From: Amoebophrya sp. A120 | Taxonomy: Eukaryota; Sar; Dinophyceae; Syndiniales; Amoebophryaceae | Assembly: GCA_905178155.1 (NCBI GenBank) | Contig: CAJINV010000007.1 | Span: 814,627-878,626 of the forward strand | DNA: 64,000 bases | Direction of reading: 5' to 3' | Part shown: positions 11,259 through 23,300 of the stretch, piece by piece | Layout: each line of letters starts with the position of its first letter | How positions within the stretch are numbered: position 1 is the stretch's first letter | Made by a program: the position numbers and the translations under genes | Notes under the pieces: model-generated | Told to the model about the DNA's origin: nothing | Databases searched by the model: none | Seen by the model: only the letters and a program-made list of their open reading frames with translations

Positions 11259-11493
11259 TATGGAGTTCTCAAATGTTACATTCTCAACTGTTACATGATT
11301 TGTCATGCAAAACTACCATTATCATCCACACGATCAAGCTGCTCTGCATGACAAATCCTGGAAGGGCCAAACAGGCTGACAATCTGCGCCAAGTCTGTCA
11401 TGCAAGACGCGCAATGCCCCCCCTTTCATTTTTCCCATTCTTGCATCACAAATTCATGTAACAGTTGACAATGTAACGATTGAGAACGCCATA
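11259..11493. mobile_element. introner family B outside any recognised exon
   Basis: Ends TATGGAGTTCTCAAATG / TTGAGAACGCCATA; target duplication CAACA (11254-11258, 11494-11498). No coding frame flanks it, so it lies in an untranslated exon, in an unseen gene, or in true intergenic DNA. Confidence 0.85.
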
Positions 11494-12767
11494 CAACATT
11501 TCCGGTTCCGACCAGATAAAAATCGCGCTTGGAATTAGAAGTCCAGACCGATTTAAATTATACAACAACATCTTAGTTTTACAGCTTCAGGGGGTAGTTC
11601 TAGTTCTTTTACCTTTTACTTTTTCATCCACAGGGTTTTTTAGGCCGCGTCATCAACAACTTTATCTTGTTTTCCGCACCTCGTCAGTTGTATCTCTACC
11701 GACGACGAGGAGCAGAAAGAAATTGAACATATAAGCGCCTAAATTATAGCCCAAAAGTAGTAGAGATGGAAGAAAACAACGAATGTGAAACAACGATGTG
11801 AAAACAACGAATGTGAAAGAGATGGAAGAAAGCAAAAAATGCACAAGAAGGCATGATCGCCCCAGTAAAACTAGAACTACCTGAGTAAAAAGACGATGCA
11901 GCTCTGTTGGAATCCATGATCGCCCATTGAAGGTTTCTAACAAGCAGCACAGCAGGATCTTCACAAAAAATCGAAGAAGGCTAAAGCAAAAATAGCTGCA
12001 TCGTCACGAGAAACTACTACAGAGATGAGCTGGTCGTGTTTGTAGCCTAATGAAGGAACAACTGCAACTTCTATCACTGGATTTCTATGCTATGAGGAAA
12101 CTGCAATTTTCGATTTCGACTTCGAAGTGTTCTTAGACTTTCTCGACGCGGGTCCGAGTTGTATCGTTATGTCAACATTAACATCTTTAACGCCGAGAGA
12201 GCCACCGACCTCGTTAAAAACTTGTTCTTTGAGCGGGGATGTTGAAGAGCACAAAATTGTTTTTTGAGTGCAAAAAGTTAGTTTTTGAGAGCAGGTCCTG
12301 GCCGCTCCTTCGTCAGTTTGTTTCTTGAGGGGGTTCTTGTGATCTTGAAGATGAACAGCACGAGTGAAAAAGAAAATCTTGGAAAGCATCAGAAAAATTA
12401 GCTTCTGGCCAGTTGTCCCAGGCATCAGCAAAAATGACCCAAAATCCGCCCAAAAATTATACTATAGTAGTAGACAGGCAGGCGTCTATGTAAGATTGGT
12501 TTTATTGTTTCGAAGAAGTTTCAAAATTTTGAAGCAAGCCGACAAGAGATTGATGTCGTAGTGCTTACTCAAAAAATTATGTCGTAAAAACGAAAATAGC
12601 CGGAAAATAAGTCAATAAACAAACGGAAAGTGAAATCTAAAGATCGAGGAAGAGGACGAGAAGAGGCGGGATATTGATCCCAAGAATCGCAATCAGATTT
12701 TTCACCGCGGAATCAGCCACGACACCATAGTCGACTGTCGATCGGCAGCTCCTGTGTCAAGAACAGC

Positions 12768-14165
12768 ATGGTGGCAGCCAATATGGCGTTCTCAAACGTT
12801 ACATTCTCAACTGTTACACGAATTTGCAATGCAAGAATAGCAAAAGTCAAAGGAGGAAGGCTGCACCTCTAGCATTACAAACTCCGCACAGATTTAGGTG
12901 CTTTTTAGCCCTTCGCAAATTTGTCATGCAAAGCAGTTTGCTCGTATGGATCTTGATGGTAGTTTTGCATGACAAATTCATGTAACAGCTGAGAATGTAA
13001 CGTTTGAGAGCGCCATAGCCAATCACAGCAACGCTGCCGGCGATTGGAACAACGCGTCCAAGTGGGGGCCTCCTAACAAAGCGGCGAACAACAAGTGGAA
13101 AAGCAGCAAGAATGCTGGCGACCACAACTCCAACTGGAACAGTAGCACCGGGAACAATGGTGCAACGTGGGGAAACAACAACAATAACTGGAAAAACAAC
13201 AAGAAGAATTGGAACAAAAACAACGCGAATCATCAAAAGGCGAACTGGAACAACGGTGCTAGTGGTTACAACGACGGGATGCATAATTACAACAGCGGAG
13301 GTGGTTCATGGGGACAGGACCAACAGCAGGGATGGAGCAACGGTCACCAAGGTATGATGGCGGGTCAGGATCAGCAGGGAGGTCCTGCTGGGTACAGCAA
13401 TGGATACGGTGGCAGCAATGGTTCTTACAACAACCAACAATACGATCAACAGCACCACCAGATGGGTACTAACACGACGGCGTCCGGTGCTGATTACAGC
13501 CAGCAGATGCAGTACGGACAAGAGCAGCATCAAAACGGTAATATGATGGACCATGGACACGGACAGTACAGCCAGCAACAGCAATACAACCTCCAGCAAG
13601 TAGATCCGTACAATCCCATGAGCGGCAACGTGGACCAGATGTACAGCCAGCAACAAAATATCACACAGAAAAAAGCTGGCAGGGCATATTTGTAATGCAA
13701 AAATAAATACACAAAAAAATCTGTATTGCATATCCGAAACAGCATGCTATGGGGCCACCCATGACAACTTTTTCTGTGTATTTATTTTTGCATTACAAAT
13801 ACAAATATGCCCCGCCAGCTTTTTTCTCTGGGATACAAAACGGATCGTACAATCACGAGACGAGTTCCATGATGCACCAGCAGCACCAGCAGAACAACAT
13901 GCAGCCAGAAGTTTACAACAACAGCAACGGGGCACCAGCTAGTCATGGCCGGGACGATGTGCCCCCCGTCGGCATGATGCCAGCTGCGGGCATGCATTCC
14001 GACAGTCAGAGTAATCAGGGTCCCTCCCTCTCGGACCAACTACGGGAACAGCTGATGCAGCAATTAAAGAAGACCCAACAAGAAGCGGCGGCTGTAAATC
14101 ATCTTCGTGAGGGTCAAGCGAATAAAAGCTCCGAGAAGCGGCGCCCGCGGGGAACAAGGGTATAG
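12768..14165 (+). CDS. Asn/Trp/Gln/Gly-rich low-complexity protein
   Basis: Exons 12768-12781, 13023-13658 and 13841-14165 sum to 325 codons (324 aa). The first exon encodes only MVAA plus part of an Asn codon. Residues ~5-90 are Asn/Trp/Lys-rich with repeated WNN/NNW units (NWNKNN, ANWNNGASGYNDG), then a Gly/Gln/Tyr/Met-rich stretch (HQGMMAGQDQQGGP, QYDQQHHQMG), and a more ordinary C-terminus with a short Gln/Leu helix (LREQLMQQLKKTQQEAAAV) and a basic end. The composition is like prion-like, phase-separating RNA-binding proteins, but no RRM, KH or zinc-finger motif is visible, so function is unknown. The first ATG in the restored frame was taken as the start; an upstream start is possible. 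Confidence 0.65.
12782..13017. mobile_element. introner family B in the Asn/Trp-rich gene
   Basis: Ends TATGGCGTTCTCAAACG / GAGAGCGCCATA; target duplication GCCAA. It sits only 14 bases after the start codon. Confidence 0.87.
13659..13835. mobile_element. introner family I in the Asn/Trp-rich gene
   Basis: Ends TATCACACAGAAAAAAGC / GCTTTTTTCTCTGGGATA; target duplication CAAAA. Inside, AATAAATACACA and TGTGTATTTATT pair as well, so the whole 177-bp element can fold on itself. Confidence 0.87.
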
Positions 14166-14306
14166 GATTTTGGCGATGGAGATATACTGCCTGTCATGCA
14201 GGAGAACTGCGGTGAAGGTGATTTAGGTTTTATAAAGTGCTAGCTCGTCATGCATCTGCATGCATGATTGTTCATTAAATTATCAAAATCAATATCATAT
14301 ACAAGA

Positions 14307-17300
14307 ATGTCGTTACTACAGAACACCCCTGCGACGCCGATCTCGTCAAACACTTCGCCGTTGAAACCGGTCGCGTTGGAAATAGATCCCGACGAACCGG
14401 AGCTGAAGGTATGATATGATAAAACTACAAGAAGAGCGTGTGTTTGTGATGCATAACAGGTACAGGAACTGCCGGCGTATTACTATCTAAACTGCAGCAG
14501 CTGGTCAAAAATGCAGGCGAGGGGTATGTTCGGGGGTATGTTCGGGGGTGTGTCAGGGGTATGCAAATGGCCGTCAATCACGGGCGGATTACAATTTTTT
14601 GGCGAAAAAGCAACAGGTGGGGTATAAACATACCCCAGACACACCCCAGACACACCCCAGACATACCCCAGACAGACCCCCGAACACACCCCAGGCAAAA
14701 AGTCCGAACATACCCCAGACACACCCCGGACACACCCCGGGCAGACTTTCCGACACACCCCGGGCAGACTTTCGGACACACCCCGGACACACTTTGGGAC
14801 CTCGCCACGCGAGATGTGCAATGGCGGGCTCCAGTTTGTCACGCGAGCCGCCACCCTGTCGAGCTTCCCGGGCCCCGTTGGCAAGGCCCAGGGACGAAAG
14901 GCGCCCTCGGTCAGCGCGGGGACCCGGTCCCCGTGTCATGACCTGGGGGCCAGATTTGGGCGCTTCCCGGACACCGTACGGCCCAGGGGCAAAAGCCCTA
15001 GGTCAGCGCGGGGACTCGGTCCCCGCGTCATGACCTAGGGGCCAGCTATGGGCGCTTACATCCCGGAAACCAACCGCATGGCCCAGGAACAAAAGCCCTA
15101 GGTCAGCGCGGGGACTCGGTCCCCGCGTCATGACCTAGGGGCCAGCTTTGGGCGCTTCCCGGAAACTAACCGCACGGCCCAGCCAGGGGCAAAAGCCCTA
15201 GGCCAGCGCGGGGACTCGGTCCCCGCGGGGCCAGCTTTGGGCGCTTCCCGGAAACTAACCGCACGGCCCAGGGGCAAAGCCCTAGGCCAGCGCGGGGACC
15301 CGGTCCCCGCGCGCGTCATGACCTAGGGGCCAGCTTTGGGCGCTTCCCGGATGGAAACTAACCGCATTACCGAGGAGCAAAAGCCCTACCTAGGGCAGCG
15401 CGGGGACTCGGTCCCCGCGTCATGACCTAGGGGCCAGCTTTGGGCGCTTCCCGGAAACTAACCGCATTGCCGAGGCGCAAAAGCCCTAGGTCAGCGCGGG
15501 GACTCGGTCCCCGCGTCATGACCTAGGGACCAGCTTTGGGCGCTTCCCGGAAACTAACCGCATGGCCGAGGCGCAAAAGCCCTAGGTCAGCGCGGGGACT
15601 CGGTCCCCGCGAGCGTCATGACCGAGGGGCCAGCTTTGGGCGCTTCCCGGAAACTAACCGCATGGCCGAGGCGCAAAAGCCCTAGGTCAGCGCGGGGACT
15701 CGGTCCCCGCGAGCGTCATGACCGAGGGGCCAGCTTTGGGCGCTTCCCGGAAACTAACCGCATGGCCGAGGCGCAAAAGCCCTAGGTCAGCGCGGGGACT
15801 CGGTCCCCGCGTCATAACGTAGGGGCCAGCTTTGGGCGTTTCATTCCCGGAAACTAGCCGCACGGCCCAGGGGCAAAAGCCCTAGGTCAGCGCGGGGACT
15901 CGGTCCCCGCGTCATGACCTAGGGGCCAGCTGCAGACCCGGCGCCAGCTTCTTCCTTTCTGTTTTCTTTGTTCGCGGTAGGTTAACGGGTCTAGTGTGGG
16001 CAAGCAGAGGGGCTCCGTCCGCAGATCTGTCGCGGATCAGGGGACGCAGCCCACACAGAAACACCGGGCTGCAGGGGTCTGCCTGCCCAGTGCCACCACA
16101 ACCCCCGAACTCGTCCCAGACAAATGCCGGAAGGTCGCCGCACGGGGACTCTGTCCCCGTGCTCGGACCTTGTTTCTCATGCAAAATCTTATTCTTTCAA
16201 AACAAAGCCTTCTGATAGTGATACTAGTACTACCGAGAAGGAATTTTGTTTTGTAGATGAACTACCTGCTATCCACGAACTTCTCTCACGACAGACTCCC
16301 GGGGGTCCGGAAAACCAGAAAAGCAGCATCCATCGTCCGAAAAGTAGCAAGTTCCTGAAATCTGACGACAAGTCTGACGATAACTCCACCAACAGCAAAA
16401 AATCTCGGGTTTGCACGCCGCCGCTCCCTATGGATTTCAAAAATGTCTGGGTCTGGAAGATTGTGATTGTCAGATTTGTCATGCAGCTTTTCCATGATTC
16501 ATGAGGTCTGGAATGCAGGACCTAGCATCACAGATTTTTAGGGGGCCTCCTGATGCCTAGTCCGCATGACGAATGCCCTCTCCACGTAGCACAAGGTGGA
16601 CTCTTCTTGCTGTCCACGTAGCACAAGCGGGTGTCCACCTAGGGTATTGGCAGAGGCTAAATCTGTTCTAACGCCACGGTATTGGCAGAGGCTAAATCTG
16701 TTCTAACGCCACCCTGACAGGAGTCAAATGTCAAAGCGATACGATGCACGTAGCACAAGCTGGACTCTTCTTGCTGGTCATGCAACACAGATCTTTTTAG
16801 AATCCAAAAGCAGCATCACAAGTTGCAACCTTCCAGACCCAGACATATTTGCATTTGATACTCCCCCCAAATAGTACTTCTAATTCACATTCGGACAATA
16901 AAAACAACAAAACATCTTCCAGTCTGCTTTCCGGCGCGAATTCTTTATTCGCGGGCAGTCCAGGAGGAGTGGAAGGCACGAATTTGAATCCGCTGTTAGC
17001 CGCTGCGGCGGGTGCGGGCGGCGCTGGAGGTGGGGCGAGTAGTGGAGCAGGAGCAGCTGCTGGTGCTCCGGGTTCTTCGAATCCTGCTTTATCAAATGCA
17101 AAAATGTCTGGGTCTGGAATGTTGCCGGGTTTGTCTTTGTCGTGCATATTTTGCATGACCCAGGATGTCTGTAATACAGGACCTAGCATCACAGATTTTT
17201 AGAGGGCTTCCTGGTGCCTATTCCGCATGAAAAATGCCCTCCCCGCGTAACACAAACTAGACTCCTCTTGCTGATCATGCAATACAGATTTTTTTGGAAT

Positions 17301-20300
17301 CCAAAGCTAGCATCACAAGCTCCAACCTTCCAGACCCAGAGATGTATGCGCTTGATACGCTTTGTCCGCGTATGACCAGATGTTCAACGACCTCCTCGGG
17401 TTCTACACTGCGAACCCAAGTTTGATCCCCGGCTTCCCCGGAGGTTTACCTGGTGCAGCAGCTCCGGGAGCAGGAATGATTCCCGGAGCAGCTCCCGCTG
17501 GTTTGCTGCCGGGTCTGGCCGGGTTACCTGGGTTGCCCGGAGCTGCAGGACCGCTCGGGGTTCCAATGCCGGGGTTTCCAATGGTGCCGGGCTTGGGTGG
17601 TTTTCCAGGGCTCCCAGGAACTGCGGGGTTGCCTGGCGCTATCCCCGGATTTCCGGACCCGACGGCCCTGTTTCCAGGATTGGATTATGGGAAAATTCTG
17701 GGCGAGACCTGGGGTGCAGCGGGATTGACTTTGGTATAGTTGTTTCTTCCCATAGTACTTTGATGCATCTTGAGCATGACAGAAGATCTCGATGTGGTCG
17801 TGTTTGGTGAACTTGCTGCTTGTCCAGTACTTGTCGATGCGAAGAACTTAAATGTTAATATATCTGAAATCACCGGTTGTACAACATGATCTCCAAAACA
17901 GCCCCCGCCGTTCGACGGCTCGGTTACCTTCGACGAGTGGATGGCACAGTATGGGACTCTCAAATGTTACATTCTCAACTGTTACACGATTTGTCATGCA
18001 AAATTGCCATCAGTATCTGCATGATCAAGCTGCTGCGCATGACAAACGGCAAACAGGCTGAGAATCTGTGCCAAATCTGTCATGCAAGACGCGCAAGGTC
18101 CCCCTTTTCACGTTTGCCGTTCTTGCATCACAAATTCATTTAACAGCTGACAGTGTAACGTTTGAGAATGCCATACACAGGCGGCTTTCGCCGGAGCTGG
18201 TGGTTTTCCCGGAGCTGGAGGACCAAAGGTTGCTGGTGGCCCTTTTTCCGCCCCCGGAAGTGGACTGATGGGCGGTGCAAAAGGTGGGAAATTTGGCGGC
18301 GGCGGTGCACCAGACGGTTGGTGGAATTCGATCGGGAAACACGGAAGCAGTAGTAGTGGTGGTCCTACATCCACCACAAACGAGTCCGAGCGTCCCCCGC
18401 CCACCTCCTGGTACGCGAATAAAAACGGGAAAGGTGTTGCAACCAACAACCCAGTATGCATTGCAAAAGTATCGTATTCGTATAAATGCATCACAAATTT
18501 CCTCAGCATGAGAATAGAAGTTGTAATGCGGATTTGACTTAACGAAAAGATTTGTAATGCATGATTGCAATACGAGTACGACGCTTTTGCACAGGATACC
18601 CAGACTCCACAAACAAGCCCGGTGCGCATGGGAAGAACAACCCGGAGGCGTACCAGAAGATGATGCGCGAGTGGTACCAGTCGTGGGATCCGACCGGAAA
18701 GTGGTACGGACTTATCAAAAGCAAAAGTGTCTGGGTCTGGAAGAATGCAAGGTTTGCCATGCATGTTTTGCACGACCCATGATGCCAGTGGTGCATGGCC
18801 TAGCATCAGAGACCTTAAGAAGGCTCTCTGATGCTTATTCCGCATGACAAATGCCCTCCCCGCGCAGCACAAAGAAACTTGACTCCTCTTGCTGGTCATG
18901 CAATGCAAGTCGTCTTAATCTTAAATGAATCCAAATCCAGCATCACAAGTTGCAACCTTCCAGACCCAGACATATTTGCAATTCATAGGACTGCACAAGG
19001 GGCCGAAGGGGTCGGGATTTACGCTATCATCCGGAAAGGGTAACATGTTGAACAAGGACATAAATGGCGGGAGTAGTATTCTGGCTGCGGGAAATACCCA
19101 AGAAAAAAACATTGTAGGTGTAACTTTTTTGGAGGAACAGCATTACAAATTTGTCTGGTATGACAGCAAAAACCTGTCATGCGCAGATAGTACGTGAAAA
19201 CGCCCTTTCGTGTACCCCACGATGCATGCCAAGCATGACAGACGCAATCATCTTGCATGTTAAGCATCACAAATTTACACTAACAGCGTTTTTTTCTAGG
19301 ATAGGAAAGGAGAGTAACAGCAACTGGTCGAAGGAAGAATGGGCGGAGTGGATGAGCAAGTACTACGCGTTTTACCAGAATTATGCAAAGAAAAAAGTGA
19401 TGTTACAGGTACACACTGTGCTGCAGACCCAGCAATAGAGACAACCTCTCTCCTGCCGCATAGGCATAAAAGGCTTTTTTCGTACGTGTTTTCCCTTAGG
19501 ATTTCTGCATTGCAGGTTTATTTCTCTGTAAAAATGTAGAGCAAGTTTGTGTTGCTGAAGTTTTAAAACAAATGTGTCACTGTAACACTGTTTTCTTGGG
19601 ATAAAAATCAGCAGGGGATCAAGGGCGGAAAATTGATGAAAGGAGCTCCGTTAGAAATGATGCTCGGAGGTGGAACTGGCGCTTCTTCTACAACTGGGAA
19701 AGGAAAAGAGTACAACATTAACTTTGACGACGACGAATCTGACGCGGATAGCACCAGCAGCGACGGTAAGAACGACTCTGTGTCCAACACGGACAGCAAA
19801 AAACGCGAATCGGACGGAGAGGGCGAAGATCTTGATACGAAATTATCACGAGAAAAAAGTGTTACAGTTACACATTTGTTGGAGTTTCTGCATCACAAAT
19901 TTTCTCTGTGTGGCAGAGAAAACTTGTAATGCGAAGATCATAAGGGAAAACAGGAAGGAAACGAAGCTCCGAAGCATTTCCTGCATGAGAAAGGTTGTCT
20001 CTGTTGCCAGTCTCGCATGACAATGTGTAACTGTAACACTTTTTTCCTGCGATAGAAATTGGATGCCAGCGAAGATGACGAGAATGATCAAGACACAAGT
20101 AATATCACACGAAAAAGTGTTAACGTGAACGGAATTTGTAATGCAGTAATGCATCGCAAAACGTGCCCAGATGTGTCATGCATAGCATGCATATTGGGCT
20201 ACATTTGTGATGCATGATTGCAATCTGTGGAAACCGTTAACCTTAACACTTTTTCTTCTGATAAGTAAAAACATCAAGCGGGAGAAAAAACTGTCGAAAG

Positions 20301-23300
20301 GATCCACCATGGCACTGTCTTCGGGCTCTTGTACTTCTACCTCGTACTATGCGGACGAGCAGGGAGAGTTCCACAAAAACTCTGGCTCGTCCAATCATGC
20401 GGAACCGATCCCGAAAACGCCGGAGTTCCTCGCAGCGGAAGGGGGAGGAGTTGGTATGGACAATCACAATCAGCACGTTGCAAAGCAGAAAATAATAAAC
20501 GGTGGTGTCGAAGAACATCAGAACAAATCCTCCACGACTTCCGGAAACATTAAACGGATCAGCGGTTCGTTTTTATCATCCGGCAAGAATCTAGCGCCGC
20601 CTCCGGGCTTAACGAACGAGGACGAACTCGCCGAGGTTCTGGGTGTAGCTGACGGTGTCGGTGAAACCGACCACATCAAGCAGATGAACAAAACTTTCTC
20701 GGCAGCTTCGAACACCACGACAATGACAAAAACCATCTCCACTACCTCCGATAATTCATCCTCTTCCTCGGAGCAGCCCTTAGTCGCAGCGAGCAAAAAC
20801 ACGTTTTACGACAAATTTTCCGGGGGGAAAGACGAACCGAAGCCGTTGAAGGAGAAGGTTTTTGACTTTCAGAAGAAGGAGCTGACGCACGGGTTGCGGT
20901 TTTACTACTTGTTGGAGGAAAGGATGCAAGCGTATGAGGCGAAATACCAGGTGCAGTGGGATCTGAAGGTATCAAATGCAAATATGTCTGGGTCTGGAGA
21001 GTTGGAACCTGTCATGCCAGCTCGACATTTTTCCTGAGAGATCTGTATTGCATAACCAACAAAAGTGGCAGCCATTTTTGTCATGCAAAAACACAGTTTC
21101 TCATGCGGAGTACGTATGAGAAAGCGTTCTGGAAAGTTGTCATGCTGGGCTGCCTTCGAAATGGTTTCTATCATCCACATTTTAGCATCACAAGTTTCCA
21201 GACCCAGACATATTTGCATTCGATAGAAGGACCCGAAGGACAAGACGTTGCAGGAGAAGGTGTTCCTGCATTTGCTATCCTTCGTCACGAACTGCTGGAT
21301 ATCAAATGCAAATATGTCTGGGTCTGGGAGATTGCGAGACTTGTCATGCTAGTCTTGCATGACGCTGAGCTCTGTATTGCGTGGCCGCAAAGATGAGCTC
21401 CTCTTGCCTGTCATGTTGCAAAAACGCAGTTTCTAATGCGGAGTAAGTACGCAACTCAGAACCACGGAAAAACTTGTCATGCTTGGCAGTGCAGTACAGT
21501 GTGCTCATTCTTGTTCCCTGACTTGCATCACAAGTTTCCAGACTCAGACATATTTGCAATGCATACTGGAGTAGTGACAAAACGCAGTGCTCCTCCGCGT
21601 TGATCTTTTGGAAGGTGGTGCAGTATCCTGTGCAAAAGTATCGTACTCGTATTGCAGTCATGCATTACAAATCCTTTTCTTCAGGTCAATCCGCATTACA
21701 AATTTTATCTCTCATGCTGGGCAAACTTGTAATGCACTTATACGAATACGATACTTTTGCAATGCATATGCAGGACGTTTTCGCGATGCTGAAATACTAC
21801 GGGGTGAAACCGTTCACGAAGGTATAATTAGACGTCGGTGCTTCTGGAAACATATGCGATTTGCGGTTTGTCATGCACATTTCAGAACAAAAAAATAAAA
21901 AAATCAGTTTTTCTCCATGGCTGCTGCGGGATACGAGAAATTCGTTTCTAAGTCCGAAGTATCCTGTGCAAAAGTATCGTACTCGCAGTAATTGCATTTA
22001 TGCATTTATTAATCCTTGGAAATATCCATATCTAGCTGCATATTTGCAAAATGTAGCGAAAGGCAACCCGCTACCGGGCCTGCCATGTTCATCTTTCACG
22101 CCCGCGCCCGACGTTTTCGCGTCAGCGAGTTGCTGGGGAGTCGAGCGGAAGCCGGAGGTTCATTCTCTGGCACCGCTGGCGCAGTTAGTAGATAGCGAAT
22201 ACATCCTAGCGCTACCCCTTTGGCGAAGGGTCAGCCGAACGGATATGCGGCTGCACCAGAGCCGCGCGAATCCAGGCGCGCTGATTGTTTGCAATTCTGG
22301 AACTGGGCCAAACGCAGCGGCTGTAGCGCGCCGCAACTGGCTGCAGCCTCTCAATAGTGGCGGTCGGCAACTCTTTTTAGCGACCGGCGTGGCGCGTCTT
22401 CTTGCAATTTTAGGATGCGGAAAAGCAGGCCGCCAGCATTCGCCAAAGCCGGGGGCCATTCGTGAAAAGCCTCCAGGTGGTCTCCCGGCCAGCGCGCATG
22501 CACCCAAAAAGCGCAGCAAATCCGAGGAAAGCACCTCCACCGAGCGCTAGCCCACCGCGCAACATGCCTAGTAGCTGTATTTCGCTGAGCATGTCCCGCT
22601 GCTCCAGAAACTCTTGGCCGTACTTCAGCCAGGTCGCAAAGCAACCGCCCACGGTTCCGGTGCGATCGGGAAATACTGTCAGGCATCTTGGGTTCGCATA
22701 AAGATGTCGCATGAAGACCAATACCCCAAACAAATACCCCTTGAAGGGGGTACTTGCTGGGGGTATTCGTCATCGTTGTGCACCGAGCTGAGTCCAAAAA
22801 TCCCGGGGGGTATTGATGGGGGTATTCGTACGGGGTATTGCTTTGGGGTATCGCGTTGGGGTATTGCTTTGGGGTATGCGTTTTCGCATTGGGTGAGCTT
22901 GGCGAAGGTGAAACGCGAGCGGGAAATTTCCATCATTGCAAAATCCCAATTTGTGTTTCACCCAAACCCGAGCGGGGAATTTCCATCATTGCAAATTGTA
23001 GCTTGCCTCTCACCCAAACCCGAGCGGGGAATTTCCATCATTGCAAATTGTAGCTTGCCTCTCACCCAAACCCGAGCGGGGAATTTCCATCATTGCAAAA
23101 TGGCGAGCGTCAATACTTTCAACTCCCCACACCGTCTGACTTCCAAACCCGAGGATTTGGCGGATGGCTGGTCGCCTCGCCAACTCCTACGCGCGCGGAG
23201 ACACATCCAGACGAAGCCTGGGCGCACCCTCGCGCCCAGGCTTCGTTCGGGTGTAGAAGGTGCGCAACACAGGGGCGCCGCACGGCAGGCGGCTCCACAC

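Larger units (their letters stand above)
10385..12767. other. gene-poor AT-rich region with one introner
   Basis: Nothing here looks convincingly coding. It holds a 16-bp-arm palindrome (11035-11067) and an isolated family B introner (11259-11493). A 113-codon minus-strand ORF (12090-12431) ends in a Lys/Ser-rich tail but has no recognisable domain. The last part is presumably the 5' flank of the gene at 12768. Confidence 0.45.
14410..16241. other. composite first intron of the 25-exon gene
   Basis: The left end reads GTATGATATGATAAAAC after CTGAAG; near the right end is GAGAAGGAATTTTG. Joining CTGAAGG to AATTTTG keeps the frame (ELK-EFCFVDELP), but the right boundary could also lie nearer 16217. 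Inside are a GGGGTAT/ACACCCC tandem tract, a hairpin minisatellite array and a short GC-rich tail with GGGGACTCTGTCCCC. No clear terminal inverted repeat was found. Confidence 0.5.

Noticed and set aside
12090-12431. 113-codon minus-strand ORF
   Set aside because: It has no recognisable domain, stands alone against the strand of all other genes, and nearby sequence is AT-rich intergenic DNA; not excluded, but unsupported.
13749-13835. N-terminal extension MGPPMTTFSVYLFLHYK of the downstream exon
   Set aside because: It is translated introner family I sequence (the right half of the inverted repeat), not exon.
14900-15931. Regularly spaced palindromic repeats resembling a CRISPR array
   Set aside because: The 'spacers' are themselves repeated, spacing varies between 84 and 108 bp, no cas genes are present and the DNA is eukaryotic with introns.
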